This document shows positions 1 through 9,633 of a stretch of 56,709 nucleotides of DNA, one piece after another (within the stretch, counting starts at the first letter, position 1; each line of letters begins with the position of its first letter). The position numbers and the translations under genes are program-made. Origin of the DNA: Thermoplasmatota archaeon (GTDB lineage Archaea; Thermoplasmatota; Thermoplasmata; Thermoplasmatales; GCA-001856825); the NCBI GenBank assembly GCA_023379555.1, contig JAMCQR010000006.1, positions 1 to 56,709 on the forward strand. The letters run 5' to 3'. A model generated the notes under the pieces. The model worked only from the letters and a program-made list of their open reading frames with translations. It did not search any database and was not told the origin of the DNA.

Positions 1-391
1 TCACACCGGACAATCAAGGAGACTGATGTAAATCGCCCGTCAATTGGAGCATAATGAACAATTAAGACCTAGGTCGCTTTGTGTTTCAGTAAATGACGTT
101 ATACATAGAGGTTTCAATAGACATGGGTGGATTCCACATTCACATATTATTTCATGAATATTAATAGTTAATGATTATACCGGCCACTGGACAGACGTAT
201 TAAAAGATATCTGACTGAAATTTTTTCAACATTCACATCAAGTTAGATTTAGAGTGACTTTGCTGTAGGAGAACTAGCTTTATTAAAACGATTCAAAAAC
301 AGGCTTCCACGCGAATGAAACGAAATAATTGAAAAGATGATTTTCCCCCAAGACCCCATTACTTTAAATCAAGAAACAACATTTGGAGATT
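1..391. other. Non-coding stretch left of tRNA-Arg
   Basis: No open frame with a convincing start, motif or codon pattern is visible here on either strand. The stretch is AT-rich. The only structure I can point to is at 114-127, where 14 bases repeat exactly the bases at 601-614 that span the 3' end and flank of the tRNA-Val gene. The repeat is treated as a finding. Confidence 0.5.
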
Positions 392-466
392 GGGCCCGTG
401 GGGTAGTTTGGATCATCCTTTTGGCCTTCGGAGCCAGCGACCCGGGTTCAAATCCCGGCGGGCCCG
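392..466 (+). tRNA. tRNA-Arg (anticodon UCG)
   Basis: A complete 75-base cloverleaf can be drawn by eye. The acceptor stem GGGCCCG pairs with CGGGCCC, followed by discriminator G466. The T arm is CCGGG-TTCAAAT-CCCGG. The anticodon stem TTGGC/GCCAG closes a seven-base loop CTTCGGA, which puts TCG at positions 34-36, so it reads CGA arginine codons. No CCA is encoded. A T-rich stretch (CCGTTTTTGC) just downstream may end transcription. The body is very close to the tRNA-Pro gene near 11.7 kb. Confidence 0.93.
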
Positions 467-610
467 TGGCCCGTTTTTGCTAATAAATGAATGCCAATTC
501 TACAATTTATAGAATAAATGAAGAAAAGACGCTCTAAATCATATAATAATATACGAATATCAAAAAAAAAAATAAAAATCAGTCGGAGGTTTTTAACCTC
601 TCAATAGACA

Positions 611-683
611 TGGGCCCGACCGGATTCGAACCGGCGATCTCCGCCTTGTAAGGGCGACGTCATAACCGCTAGACCACGAGCCC
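611..683 (-). tRNA. tRNA-Val (anticodon UAC)
   Basis: Read on the minus strand, the gene begins GGGCTCG (683-677) and ends CGGGCCC plus discriminator A (611). The acceptor stem pairs fully with one G-U. The T arm contains GGTTCGAATCC. The anticodon stem TCGCC/GGCGG carries the loop CTTACAA, so the anticodon is TAC and it reads valine GUA codons. There is no intron and no encoded CCA. An AT-rich TATA-like stretch lies upstream, around 690-715 on the plus strand. Confidence 0.93.
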
Positions 684-748
684 TGCAACCTTAAAATTTT
701 GTCATTAATTAAGCTTGCCGTGGAACAAATTCACAGGGAAGAAAAAAA

Positions 749-2074
749 TTAAAGGATAGGAAGTAGGTTCTTCACTTCCCAGTCAGTTACATAAGATCTG
801 AATTCGTCCCATTCCTTTTGTTTTATGTATATGAAATTGTTGTAGACATGTTCTCCCAGTGTATCCTTTACAAATTGACTCTTCCGGAGATGATGGAGCG
901 CCTCTCCGAGAGACTCAGGGAGGGAATCTATTCCTTCATTGAGTCTTTCTTCCGGAGTCATATGAAATATGTCCTGTTCGACAGGGTCTGGTGGGTCTAT
1001 CTTTCTATTTATCCCGTCCAGTCCAGCTGCAAGCAGGACCGAGAACTGAAGATAAGGGTTCCCTGCGGAATCAGGCGCCCTGAATTCAAATCTCTTCTTC
1101 AGCCCTTCCCCAGCAGGTACCCTGACTAGAGCCGATCTATTCTTGTTTGCCCAGGAAATGTATACCGGTGCTTCGTATCCAGGTACAAGACGCTTGTAGG
1201 AGTTGACCCATGAGGCAATAATCCCACCGATCTCAACAGCGTGAGAGAGCAGACCACCAAGATAATGATACGCATATTCCGATAGTCCATATTTGGAATT
1301 CTTGTCCCAGAATTTGTTTGAATCGCCTTCTTCATCCATGATGCTCTGGTGGACGTGCATTCCGGTGCCATTTATTCCGAAGAATGGTTTCGGCATGAAG
1401 GTGGCATAAAGCCCATACTTCGCTGCCACAGTCTTTATTGCAGTTTTCATTGTTATTATTCTGTCTGCCATTCTCAAAGCCTGAGCATACCTGAGGTCTA
1501 TCTCATGCTGGCCAGGCGAGACTTCGTGATGGGCTGCCTCCGGATCGTAACCAAGGATATTCAGGTAATTCACTATGTCCTTTTTCACAAGTTCTCCTTT
1601 GTCCAGTGGCCCAAAGTCGAAATAACCCGCAGAATCGTGAGGAACATACTTTCCGTCCTTCATCTCAAGCAGGAAAAATTCAAATTCAGGACCCACGAAA
1701 AAATTCAGTCCGTCCTTCTGTAATCTTTCCAGTTGTTTCTTGAGGACATATCTTGGGTCTCCGAGGAAAGGTTCCCCTTCGGGAGTATAGATTGAACAGA
1801 CAAACCTGCCAGATTTCCCTCCATCACTGGTCCAGGGGAGAATCTCGAACGAATCGTAGTCTGGGAAAGCCCTCATGTCGCTTTCCTCTATTTCAGCATA
1901 GCCAAGTACAGAAGAACCGTCAAACAGAACTCCCTCTTCAAGAACCCTTTCCAACCTGTTTCTGGGTATCATGACTGACTTTACGGTCCCCCTGATATCA
2001 GTAAACTGAAAATAAAAATGCTTAAGATCATTCTTGTCCGCAAGTTTCAAAATCTCAGCTGGGTCATATGCCAT
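749..2074 (-). CDS. glnA: Glutamine synthetase, type I
   Basis: The cytoplasmic enzyme makes glutamine from glutamate, ammonia and ATP. The 441-residue length fits archaeal GSI. Visible family motifs are FDGSSVLGYAEI near the N-terminus, the catalytic/metal block around PGQHEIDLRYAQ, NGTGMHVHQS for ATP and glutamate binding, and NRSALVRVP. The usual adenylylation-loop tyrosine context of GSI-beta enzymes is not obvious near the C-terminus (GIDSLPESLG), so it is probably the unadenylylated alpha type. A T-rich TATA-like element lies about 25 nt before the ATG, consistent with a leaderless message. It follows the acyl-CoA synthetase genes on the same strand, 40 nt away, but probably has its own promoter. 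Confidence 0.96.
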   Translation of the reverse strand: MAYDPAEILKLADKNDLKHFYFQFTDIRGTVKSVMIPRNRLERVLEEGVLFDGSSVLGYAEIEESDMRAFPDYDSFEILPWTSDGGKSGRFVCSIYTPEGEPFLGDPRYVLKKQLERLQKDGLNFFVGPEFEFFLLEMKDGKYVPHDSAGYFDFGPLDKGELVKKDIVNYLNILGYDPEAAHHEVSPGQHEIDLRYAQALRMADRIITMKTAIKTVAAKYGLYATFMPKPFFGINGTGMHVHQSIMDEEGDSNKFWDKNSKYGLSEYAYHYLGGLLSHAVEIGGIIASWVNSYKRLVPGYEAPVYISWANKNRSALVRVPAGEGLKKRFEFRAPDSAGNPYLQFSVLLAAGLDGINRKIDPPDPVEQDIFHMTPEERLNEGIDSLPESLGEALHHLRKSQFVKDTLGEHVYNNFIYIKQKEWDEFRSYVTDWEVKNLLPIL

Positions 2075-2114
2075 GATTTACCCAACGATTACCCAATAAA
2101 AATTTTGCGTGACT

Positions 2115-2720
2115 TTAAACAATCATTTTGGCATCTACAATGAGATAGGAGTCTGCATAAAGGAAGATGGGATTGAAATCTATCTGCTGAAATTCCTTAT
2201 TATTAAAGTCATCTGACAACCTGACCAACAGATCTGCAATCATTTTTTTGTTAGTGGTCAGATTCCTGTATCCATTGAATATTCTGGAATATCTCAATTC
2301 ACCAATCATCGCTTCAGCATCGTTCCTTGTGATCGGCAACTTCTTGAAGGTTACATCCCTTAGCAGCTCCGAATAGAAACCCCCAAGACCCAGGAGAATG
2401 AGTTTCCCAAATTTCTCGTCTTTCAGGAGCCCAATAATAACCTCTATTCCACGTCTTGCCATCTCCTCTACGTATATCTCTTCTCCAGGGAATTTCTGAT
2501 TTAGCAGGCTTATTGAACTTATAAGTTCTTCTTGTCCCTTTATGTCCACTATGATTGCACCAGCTTCAGTTTTATGAGTGATTTTGTCAGAATTCACCTT
2601 TGCGACGACAGGATATCTCCCCGAGTAATCACGGCCATTTTTAATAATCATGCCATTCGGAAGGGTATAACCCATCTTTGCCAGTTGACTCTTGAATTCG
2701 AATTCAGGGACTATGTTCAT
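2115..2720 (-). CDS. Acyl-CoA synthetase (ADP-forming), beta subunit (ATP-grasp)
   Basis: This is the small ATP-grasp subunit of the NDP-forming acyl/acetyl-CoA synthetase, which conserves energy by converting acyl-CoA, ADP and phosphate to acid, CoA and ATP. The motif pattern YPVVAKV..ITHKTEAGAI..D, a MARRGIEVIIG block and a late QIDFNPI strand match the ATP-grasp_5 family. I chose the ATG at 2720 because a perfect GGAGGT (2728-2733) sits 7 nt upstream; a TTG at 2735 in the same frame would place the site inside the gene. It overlaps the end of the alpha gene by 17 nt, so the two are probably translated together. It gives 201 aa, short but normal for the separate beta subunit. Confidence 0.9.
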   Translation of the reverse strand: MNIVPEFEFKSQLAKMGYTLPNGMIIKNGRDYSGRYPVVAKVNSDKITHKTEAGAIIVDIKGQEELISSISLLNQKFPGEEIYVEEMARRGIEVIIGLLKDEKFGKLILLGLGGFYSELLRDVTFKKLPITRNDAEAMIGELRYSRIFNGYRNLTTNKKMIADLLVRLSDDFNNKEFQQIDFNPIFLYADSYLIVDAKMIV

Positions 2721-4095
2721 TGCTGATACCTCCAAGATATTTCCCTCTTTCCCCTAGAACCCATAAACCATTTGTGGCTCTGTCTATGGAAGGGTAGGCA
2801 GGCACTTCATTCTTTATGACTTTTCGCAGAATTTCCTTAGATTTTTCCCCCCCTATTATCCCAACGACAATAGGTAGGCTGCTTTCGCGGTTGAATTTAC
2901 TGAGAATATCTATCATTTTTCTCGATACCCCAGCGGTCTGGAATAGTGCAAATACAAGTACTGCATCGTATTCTCCTGATTTTTCCAGCACTTTAATCAA
3001 CCCTTCATACTGGTCATCAGTTGCCTCTGCCGTCATGTCAAATGGGTTAAAAGGAGAACCAAGAGGAGAAATGATCTTTCGGATCTCTTTCTCTATAGCA
3101 CCGGACGGCTTGGGAAGAGTAAATCCTTTCATCTCAAGCAAATCTGATGATACTACTCCTACCCCTCCGGCGGATGTTACTACTGCGATTCTTTTTCCGA
3201 AGATGGGCCTGCCGTACGAGAGTGCCATTCCATAATCAAGAAGTTGGGTTTCGTCTAAAGCTTGAATAATTCCATGCTGGGCGAAAATTCCTCTCAACGA
3301 AAAATTAGTTCTGAATAATGAGCCAGTGTGAAGACTGGTCGCCCTGTTACCCGACTCTCCTAGCCCGCCTTTTAATAGAACGATGCCCTTTTCCTTGCTT
3401 ATTCTCTTGCAGATGGAAAGAAAATTCTCAACATTGTTAATCTTTTCAAGGTACAGTGCAATGGATTTGGTCTCCTTATCTCTTCCAACAAGTTCGAGCA
3501 CATCATTCTCACTGACATCAGCCTCATTCCCCAGACTGACAAAAGAAGAAAAACCCAACCCCCAGTCAGAGGCAGCATCCATCGAAAGGAGGCCTAGCGC
3601 GCCACTTTGCGATATGAAGCTCAGTGCGCCTTCGGATGGAAAAGTTGATTTCTCCGCTTCTGTCAGAGCGGTATTCAGCCCAGATCTCGGAATGATCACA
3701 CCCACAGTATTAGGTCCAATAACCCTCATCCCATATTTTTCTGCAATCTTCTTGATACTTATCTCCAGTTCTTTTCCTCTGCTTCCCGATTCACCGAAAC
3801 CTCCAGATACAGGAATGGAAACTTTGCACCCTTTCTTTCCCAGGGATTCCAGATAATCCACGCTTTTCTCTGGAGGAAGGGAGATTACCGCTATGTCAGG
3901 AGGTTCCGGTAGTTCATCAACGCTCTTATAGCATCTGAGTCCTTCAATCTCCTGGGCAATGGGATGTATCAAGAATATTCTGCCGCTGAAGTTTGAAGCA
4001 ATATTTTGAAGTATAACGTTGCCAACCTTTCCTCTTTCCCTAGACGCCCCAATAACACATACTGAATTTGGTTCAAAAATCGCTTCGAGACCCAT
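2704..4095 (-). CDS. Acyl-CoA synthetase (ADP-forming), alpha subunit
   Basis: The 463-residue partner of the ATP-grasp subunit. The N-terminal CoA-binding Rossmann domain (FEPNSVCVIGASRERGKVGN) is followed by the succinyl-CoA-ligase-like domain with GPNTVGVI and SQSGALG, and by a flavodoxin-like domain. The active-site histidine that carries phosphate is expected within LHTGSLF. Known archaeal enzymes of this type use acetyl-CoA or branched and aromatic acyl-CoAs; which one applies here cannot be read off. The gene starts directly after the stop of the small upstream gene (4096), so these three minus-strand genes look like one operon. The nearby ferredoxin-linked 2-oxoacid oxidoreductase would supply acyl-CoA. 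Confidence 0.92.
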   Translation of the reverse strand: MGLEAIFEPNSVCVIGASRERGKVGNVILQNIASNFSGRIFLIHPIAQEIEGLRCYKSVDELPEPPDIAVISLPPEKSVDYLESLGKKGCKVSIPVSGGFGESGSRGKELEISIKKIAEKYGMRVIGPNTVGVIIPRSGLNTALTEAEKSTFPSEGALSFISQSGALGLLSMDAASDWGLGFSSFVSLGNEADVSENDVLELVGRDKETKSIALYLEKINNVENFLSICKRISKEKGIVLLKGGLGESGNRATSLHTGSLFRTNFSLRGIFAQHGIIQALDETQLLDYGMALSYGRPIFGKRIAVVTSAGGVGVVSSDLLEMKGFTLPKPSGAIEKEIRKIISPLGSPFNPFDMTAEATDDQYEGLIKVLEKSGEYDAVLVFALFQTAGVSRKMIDILSKFNRESSLPIVVGIIGGEKSKEILRKVIKNEVPAYPSIDRATNGLWVLGERGKYLGGISNEHSP

Positions 4096-4377
4096 TTATT
4101 TCATCGCCATCTTCTTTCTTTCCTTGGCGGTATACCCGGTAACCTCAAACAGGAACTTATTATACGCTTTAATGGCTTCAGCTGAATTGTCCTCTCCACG
4201 GCTTTCTGTTTCCACAGATATTTCTTTCTTGCCGGTTAGAACTACAGAAATCCTTACAAGAGGTGGAAAAGATGCTTCAAATTTGCCATTTTTTTCCTTC
4301 GAATTCCCAAAGATATCTTGCATTGCCTTATTTACCAGGGTCCCATCAACTTCCTTTTTGCACCTATATGCTCTCAT
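4096..4377 (-). CDS. Small conserved archaeal protein (DUF5611-like)
   Basis: A 93-aa protein with a basic start (MRAYRCKK), a beta-rich middle (ISVVLTGKKEISVETES) and a C-terminal TGYTAKERKKM. The ending resembles a small euryarchaeal family of unknown function that I remember as DUF5611; this is from memory and moderate in confidence. The start is set by the ATG at 4377 with GGAGGT (4381-4386) only a few nt before it; an in-frame start at 4437 would leave that site inside the gene. It is first in the operon with the acyl-CoA synthetase genes and is divergent from the thermosome gene. No function is claimed. Confidence 0.75.
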   Translation of the reverse strand: MRAYRCKKEVDGTLVNKAMQDIFGNSKEKNGKFEASFPPLVRISVVLTGKKEISVETESRGEDNSAEAIKAYNKFLFEVTGYTAKERKKMAMK

Positions 4378-4471
4378 TTTACCTCCATAAATTAAAGAAT
4401 TAAAACTTTGAGTATTCAGCCATATTTTCAGCCACATTGCAAAGTAATAGGCATTGTCAATTTCTATAAGA

Positions 4472-4479
4472 TTTATATA
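4472..4479 (+). promoter_or_regulatory. TATA box of the thermosome gene
   Basis: The string TTTATATA lies 33-40 nt before the chosen ATG at 4512. Archaeal TATA boxes sit about 25 nt before the transcription start, so transcription should begin near 4500, just ahead of the GGTGA ribosome-binding site at 4502-4506. That gives a short leader of roughly ten bases. Confidence 0.6.
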
Positions 4480-4511
4480 GAAGAACGAATTAACGTTTTA
4501 GGGTGAATCGA

Positions 4512-6173
4512 ATGTTGTCAGGTCAAATTCCTATTTTAGTACTTAAGGAGGGAACAGCAAGAGAATCCGGAAAAGACGCACAGAGAAATAATATAGAAGC
4601 CGCGAAGGCAATTGCAGATACAATCAAAACGACCCTCGGACCAAAAGGAATGGATAAAATGTTAGTTGATTCCTTAGGTGATATTACAATATCAAATGAT
4701 GGCGCTACAATAATGAAACAGATGGATGTGGACCATCCAACAGCAAAAATGATTGTTGAAATAGCAAAAGGTCAGGATCAGGAAGTAGGGGATGGGACTA
4801 CAAGTGCTGTGGTTATTGCAGGAGAACTGCTTAAACAGGCAGAAGTTCTTCTGGAGCAGAGTGTGCATCCAACTGTCATAGCAAACGGGTATAAACTTGC
4901 CTCAACAAAGGCTACTGAGGTCCTCGATAAAATAGCACTGAAGAATATAGATGATGTCTCACTGAAGAACGTTGCAAAGACGGCAATGACAGGTAAAAAT
5001 GTAGGAGGTGTTACCGACTTCCTTGCGGACATTGCAGTTAAAGCTGTCAAATCTATTGTCGAAGAGAGGGACGGGAAGAAAGTAGTTGATGTTGATAATA
5101 TACTTGTCCAGAAGAAGTTTGGTGGCGGCATCACGGATACTGAGCTTATTGAAGGGGTTGTAATTGACAAGGAGAAAGTACACCCAAGGATGCCATCAGA
5201 AGTTACTGGCGCAAAGATTGCTTTAATTGACTCAGGACTGGAAATTAAGAAGACGGAAATAGACGCAAAAATACAGATAACAGATCCATCAAAGATCCAG
5301 GCATTCCTTGACCAGGAAGAAGAAACGCTTAAGACCATGGCAGACAAAATCAAGAAAGCTGGGGCAAATGTCGTTCTGAGCCAGAAGGGAGTTGATGACC
5401 TTGCACAGCATTTTCTTGCGAAAGAGGGAATTTATGCCGTAAGAAGGGTCAAGAAGAGTGACATGGAAAAGATAGCAAAGGCAACGGGTGCAAGAATCAT
5501 CACCAATTTGGACGATCTCTCTCAGAAGGATCTAGGGTTCGCAAACAAGGTTGAGGAAAGGAAGATTGGAGATGACAGGCTCACTTTCATAATGGGTTGC
5601 AAATTCCCGAAGTCAGTATCAATTATGATAAGGGGTGGAACGCAGCACACGATAGATGAGGTCGAAAGGGCTCTTCACGATGCTCTGAAGGTGGTGGGAG
5701 TAGCAATAGAAGACGGAGCTATTGTTGTTGGAGGAGGAGCAATAGAGGCTGAAATAGCCCTGGAGTTAAGGAAGCTTGCCCCCACAGTTGGTGGACGGGA
5801 ACAACTTGCGATTGAGTCATTTGCAAATGCTCTTGAAGTGATCCCCAGAACTCTAGCAGAGAACGCTGGAATGGATTCAATAGACACCTTGCTAGCTCTT
5901 AGAGTTGCACACCAGAGTGGAAAAAAGAATTTTGGTGTCGACGCCCTGGACGGGGCAACAGGCGACATGTTGGCAAAAAATGTACTTGAACCGACAAGGG
6001 TCAAGAGCCACGCAATTGAGAGTGCGACTGAGGTGGCTACGATGATACTGAGGATTGATGACGTCATTTCTTCGAAGAAATCAAAGTCAGAAGGAGGACC
6101 ACAAGGAGGAGGCCCCGAAGGAATGGGCGGAATGGGTGGCATGGGTGGAATGGGCGGAATGCCTCCAATGTGA
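4512..6173 (+). CDS. Thermosome subunit (group II chaperonin)
   Basis: A cytosolic ATP-driven protein-folding chaperonin of the TCP-1/thermosome family, 553 aa. Hallmarks are [14 protein letters not shown] near the N-terminus, the nucleotide-binding GDGTTS, the apical domain with [16 protein letters not shown], and the C-terminal equatorial [10 protein letters not shown]. It ends in a Gly-Met rich tail (five GGM-like units) that would point into the cavity. I prefer ATG 4512 over GTG 4503, because GGTGA at 4502-4506 is correctly spaced for the ATG. Thermoplasmatales usually carry two different subunits; only one is here. The downstream thioredoxin reductase gene follows after 9 nt. Confidence 0.97.
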   Translation: MLSGQIPILVLKEGTARESGKDAQRNNIEAAKAIADTIKTTLGPKGMDKMLVDSLGDITISNDGATIMKQMDVDHPTAKMIVEIAKGQDQEVGDGTTSAVVIAGELLKQAEVLLEQSVHPTVIANGYKLASTKATEVLDKIALKNIDDVSLKNVAKTAMTGKNVGGVTDFLADIAVKAVKSIVEERDGKKVVDVDNILVQKKFGGGITDTELIEGVVIDKEKVHPRMPSEVTGAKIALIDSGLEIKKTEIDAKIQITDPSKIQAFLDQEEETLKTMADKIKKAGANVVLSQKGVDDLAQHFLAKEGIYAVRRVKKSDMEKIAKATGARIITNLDDLSQKDLGFANKVEERKIGDDRLTFIMGCKFPKSVSIMIRGGTQHTIDEVERALHDALKVVGVAIEDGAIVVGGGAIEAEIALELRKLAPTVGGREQLAIESFANALEVIPRTLAENAGMDSIDTLLALRVAHQSGKKNFGVDALDGATGDMLAKNVLEPTRVKSHAIESATEVATMILRIDDVISSKKSKSEGGPQGGGPEGMGGMGGMGGMGGMPPM

Positions 6174-6182
6174 GGCAGTACC

Positions 6183-7133
6183 ATGGACCTGATACTTGGC
6201 CAAGAAGAGGAAAAAATAGAAAAAAGAGACTTTGACATTCTTATTATAGGCGCCGGGGCCGCCGGGCTCTCGGCCGCAATTTATTCTGTGAGGTCTGGTC
6301 TTTCGACAATAGTAATTGATGGGAGCACTCCGGGTGGATTAACGGCGGAAGCTCCACTTGTGGAGAATTATCTCGGATTCACCGAGATTGTAGGTACACA
6401 ATTGGCGAACCTGATGGTTGAGCACGCAAGAAACTATGTCAAAATCATCGACAACTGCAAGGTTCTCTCAATCAAAAAGGAAGGGAATTTCAAGGTTGCA
6501 ACAGAGAAGGGATTATTCTCCGCCAGAGGAATTATTTTCGCGACCGGGACAAAGCACAAACACTTAGGGGTTGAAGGGGAAGCAGAGTATTACGGCAAAG
6601 GAGTGTCCTACTGTTCAACGTGCGATGGTTATCTATTCAAGAATAAGAAGGTGCTTGTAATAGGAGGGGGGAACTCTGGAGCCATCGCAGGAATATCTCT
6701 CAAGAACATAGCGAAAGAAGTGAAGATTTTCGAATTCATGCCAAAATATATGTGCGAAGATGCTTATGTAAAGCAAATTCAATCAATGGGCATCGAATAT
6801 AAGAGAAACGTTCAGGTAACCAAGATAAAAGGAGATGGAAAATCAGTCAGGTCTGTGGTCTTTAAGGACAGATCCACTGGAGAGGAAAAGGAAGAACTGT
6901 TCGATGGTATCTTCATTTATGTTGGGCTCACACCGCAATCGGACGTAGCAAGAGATATGGGAGTCAAACTGAACGAGAAGGGTTTTATTCAAATAGACAG
7001 GAATTGCAGGACTAATCTGGATCTTGTTTATGCCACTGGGGATGTGGCAGGATCGTTCGCGCAAATAATCGTGGCAGCATCTGATGGTGCAATAGCGGCA
7101 AATTCAGCGTGGCTTGACCTGAGCAAAAGGTAA
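6183..7133 (+). CDS. trxB: Thioredoxin reductase
   Basis: An FAD enzyme that passes electrons from a nicotinamide to thioredoxin. The 316-aa protein has the N-terminal FAD fold (IIGAGAAGLSAA), the redox pair C144-STC-147 followed by DGY, a second dinucleotide fold VIGGGNSGAIAG, and the C-terminal ATGDVAG FAD motif. The order and length are typical of low-molecular-weight TrxR. The second fold lacks the HRR-type NADPH motif in an obvious form (IFEFMPKY instead), so the electron donor may not be NADPH, as reported for the Thermoplasma enzyme. It is sandwiched between the thermosome gene (9 nt) and hutI (3 nt), so the three are probably co-transcribed. Confidence 0.94.
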   Translation: MDLILGQEEEKIEKRDFDILIIGAGAAGLSAAIYSVRSGLSTIVIDGSTPGGLTAEAPLVENYLGFTEIVGTQLANLMVEHARNYVKIIDNCKVLSIKKEGNFKVATEKGLFSARGIIFATGTKHKHLGVEGEAEYYGKGVSYCSTCDGYLFKNKKVLVIGGGNSGAIAGISLKNIAKEVKIFEFMPKYMCEDAYVKQIQSMGIEYKRNVQVTKIKGDGKSVRSVVFKDRSTGEEKEELFDGIFIYVGLTPQSDVARDMGVKLNEKGFIQIDRNCRTNLDLVYATGDVAGSFAQIIVAASDGAIAANSAWLDLSKR

Positions 7134-7136
7134 AGG

Positions 7137-8318
7137 ATGCTATTAAGAAACGTAAACATCTTGACTCCTCCAAATATGGAGTATCTGGCAGGATATGAAC
7201 TTGGTAGAGTTGAAATTTCGAGGGGGATGGATATTGAAATCGAAGGTTCCATCATAAAATCAATAAAGAGAAGCAGCGAAGAGAGCAATCCGGACAAATG
7301 GGTAATACCTGCATTCACAGATCCTCATACTCATTCAATCTTCTGTGGAAAAAGGGAGAATGAGATAGACAGAAGGAAAGAGGTCGGCTATCAAAAGATT
7401 CTGGAAGAAGGCGGGGGAATATACAAGAGCATCGCTGACACATCATCGTGTTCAGAAGAACAGATGCTTGTTCAGAGCAAGAAGAGAATAGTATCGATGA
7501 TGAAGAATGGAACTGCCATTTTCGAGATTAAGACAGGTTATGGAAAAGACCTTAGTGTAGATAAAAGAATGCTAGCGGTGATGGAAAAGGTGGAAAAGGA
7601 TCTTGGAATATCCGTGAAGAAAACACTTCTAGCTCACGTGATACCAGGAGGATACTCAGAAGCTGACTATGTGAATGAGTTTACAGGCCTCATGGAAGAA
7701 GAGAGGGCAAGAATAGATTTCGTTGACGTATTTGTGGATACAGGTGCATTCTCTGTTGCTTCTGCGAAGAAAATATTCACGAAAGCAAATGAAATGGGAG
7801 TGGGGACCAGAGTGCACATGAATGAAATTGCCAATTTGAATGGAATCAGTGAGCTATCAAAACTTGGTATCAGGTCCTGGGACCACATGATTGAAACCCG
7901 GGAGGAAGAGATCGCACTGATTAACGCAGTAATCACTTTCCTTCCACTGACCTCACTATTTCTTGGAAAGAATCCAAGAATTTTCAAACGATTTCTGGAA
8001 TCAAACAAGATAATAGCTATTGGGTCTGACTTATCGCCGAATTCTTATGTCCTTTCGCTTTTATTTGTGTTATCTCTAGCAAGACAGACTTCTCCTTTCA
8101 CGCTGTCACAACTGATAAACATGGCAACAATAAACTCGACTTATTCTCTAGGACTGAGTCAGAGTGCAGGTACCATCCATCCTGGGAAGAAGGCGAATCT
8201 TATAGTGCTCAGCGACTCCTACGAAAATATTGGATATATTTTTGGAGAGGACCCAATTGAGGAAGTCATTGTAAATGGAAAGGGCGTGAGAGATAAATCA
8301 TATGGAACCGATCATTAA
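7137..8318 (+). CDS. hutI: Imidazolonepropionase
   Basis: The third enzyme of histidine breakdown, hydrolysing 4-imidazolone-5-propanoate to N-formimidoyl-glutamate in the cytoplasm. The 393-aa amidohydrolase has the metal pair H64-T-H66 in TDPHTHSIF, the substrate block FEIKTGYGKD, further histidines in LLAHVIPGG and RVHMNEIANL, and the late aspartate in AIGSDLSPNS. A C-terminal strand with GKKANLIVL closes the composite domain. No other hut gene is within the window. The start codon lies 3 nt after the trxB stop. Confidence 0.93.
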   Translation: MLLRNVNILTPPNMEYLAGYELGRVEISRGMDIEIEGSIIKSIKRSSEESNPDKWVIPAFTDPHTHSIFCGKRENEIDRRKEVGYQKILEEGGGIYKSIADTSSCSEEQMLVQSKKRIVSMMKNGTAIFEIKTGYGKDLSVDKRMLAVMEKVEKDLGISVKKTLLAHVIPGGYSEADYVNEFTGLMEEERARIDFVDVFVDTGAFSVASAKKIFTKANEMGVGTRVHMNEIANLNGISELSKLGIRSWDHMIETREEEIALINAVITFLPLTSLFLGKNPRIFKRFLESNKIIAIGSDLSPNSYVLSLLFVLSLARQTSPFTLSQLINMATINSTYSLGLSQSAGTIHPGKKANLIVLSDSYENIGYIFGEDPIEEVIVNGKGVRDKSYGTDH

Positions 8319-8387
8319 AATGGAAATTGCATCTTGCACTGGGCCCAAAACAGAAATGAATTTAATGATGTACAAAATCAGGAGGTG

Positions 8388-9632
8388 ATGAAAGTACTCC
8401 CTTTCTTCACGCTTGATGATTTTGACCTGAAGAACAAAACAGTTTTTCTAAGGGTGGACATCAATTCGCCTGTAGATCCAAAGATGAACACTATACTCGA
8501 TGACTCGAGGTTCAAAGCTCACTTGGAGACTATAAACGAATTGAGGAACAGTAAATTGGTCATACTCGCACATCAGAGCAGACCAGGCAAGAAAGACTTT
8601 ACAAGTCTGAAGATACATTCAGAGCATCTTTCAGAACTGATTAAGAGAAAGGTGAAATTTGTTCCAGGCCTGTACGAAGATCACGTACTGGAAGAAATCG
8701 ATAATGCCAAGACAGGGGACGTGCTAATGCTGGAAAATACCCGGGTGTATTCTGAGGAGGTAGTACTTGCAGATGAAAAAATGGATGTCTTGAAACAGAC
8801 GCACATTATAAGAAATCTCTCAAGACACATGGATTTTTTTGTAAATGATGCATTTGCTGCTGCTCATCGACCGAATGTGACCCTGATCGGATTCTCAGAG
8901 ATTCTTCCAAACATAGCGGGAAGACTTATGGAGCGAGAAATTACTGGGGTAGAGAGATTCTACTCTCTAAACAAGGAACCAAAGATTGGCGTTTTTGGAG
9001 GGTCAAAGGCGGACGATTCACTTAGGATCATAAAAAGAATGCTAAGTGAAGGGAAACTCAGCAAGATACTCATCGGAGGTCTGGTGGGCCATTTGTTCCT
9101 GATGGCAAAGGGGGTAAGTATAGGGAAGCCGAATGAAGATGTGCTCAACAGGGAACTGAAGAATCTTGATCAGCTTGTTTCACAGGCTGCAGACATTATT
9201 TCAAAATACGATGATTCAGTTGAGGTACCGGTTGATTTTACAGGGTCAGATAATGGGAGACCAGTTTATTTCAAGTTGGAGAATTTCCGTCAGGATATCC
9301 CTGCAGTGGACATAGGGATAGACACAATAGTATCATTCGCCTCAACCATCCGAAAGGCAAGTGCGATCATCCTAAATGGCCCAATGGGGGTATTTGAACT
9401 GAAAGATTTCTCAACGGGCACCAGGGAAGTATTTGGGGCAATTGCGGATTCGAGCGCTTACAAGATTGCAGGAGGAGGTCATACCAATGCAGCGTTGGAT
9501 ATGATGGGATTCAGCCACAGGATCGATCATCTCTCCACTGGAGGGGGGGCCCTCATAAGCTATCTTGCTGGAGAAGAAATGCCGGCAATAGAATCACTTA
9601 TAAATTCTAAGAAGAAATTCAGTGAGAGTTGA
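8388..9632 (+). CDS. pgk: Phosphoglycerate kinase
   Basis: The glycolytic/gluconeogenic kinase that interconverts 1,3-bisphosphoglycerate and 3-phosphoglycerate, about 414 aa. Recognisable parts are TVFLRVDINSP near the start, the substrate-loop AHQSRPGKKD, FVNDAFAAAHR, the hinge/nucleotide motif FGGSKADDSLR and the C-terminal ILNGPMGVFE with AGGGHTNAALD. I start at ATG 8388, which stands right behind AGGAGGTG; the frame is also open to 8334, but those extra 18 residues do not look like a PGK N-terminus. The spacing is short for a canonical site. The downstream prefoldin gene starts within or just after the stop. Confidence 0.95.
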   Translation: MKVLPFFTLDDFDLKNKTVFLRVDINSPVDPKMNTILDDSRFKAHLETINELRNSKLVILAHQSRPGKKDFTSLKIHSEHLSELIKRKVKFVPGLYEDHVLEEIDNAKTGDVLMLENTRVYSEEVVLADEKMDVLKQTHIIRNLSRHMDFFVNDAFAAAHRPNVTLIGFSEILPNIAGRLMEREITGVERFYSLNKEPKIGVFGGSKADDSLRIIKRMLSEGKLSKILIGGLVGHLFLMAKGVSIGKPNEDVLNRELKNLDQLVSQAADIISKYDDSVEVPVDFTGSDNGRPVYFKLENFRQDIPAVDIGIDTIVSFASTIRKASAIILNGPMGVFELKDFSTGTREVFGAIADSSAYKIAGGGHTNAALDMMGFSHRIDHLSTGGGALISYLAGEEMPAIESLINSKKKFSES

Positions 9633-9633
9633 T

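Noticed and set aside
4503..4511. GTG start for the thermosome gene
   Set aside because: GGTGA overlapping this codon is better spaced for the ATG at 4512.
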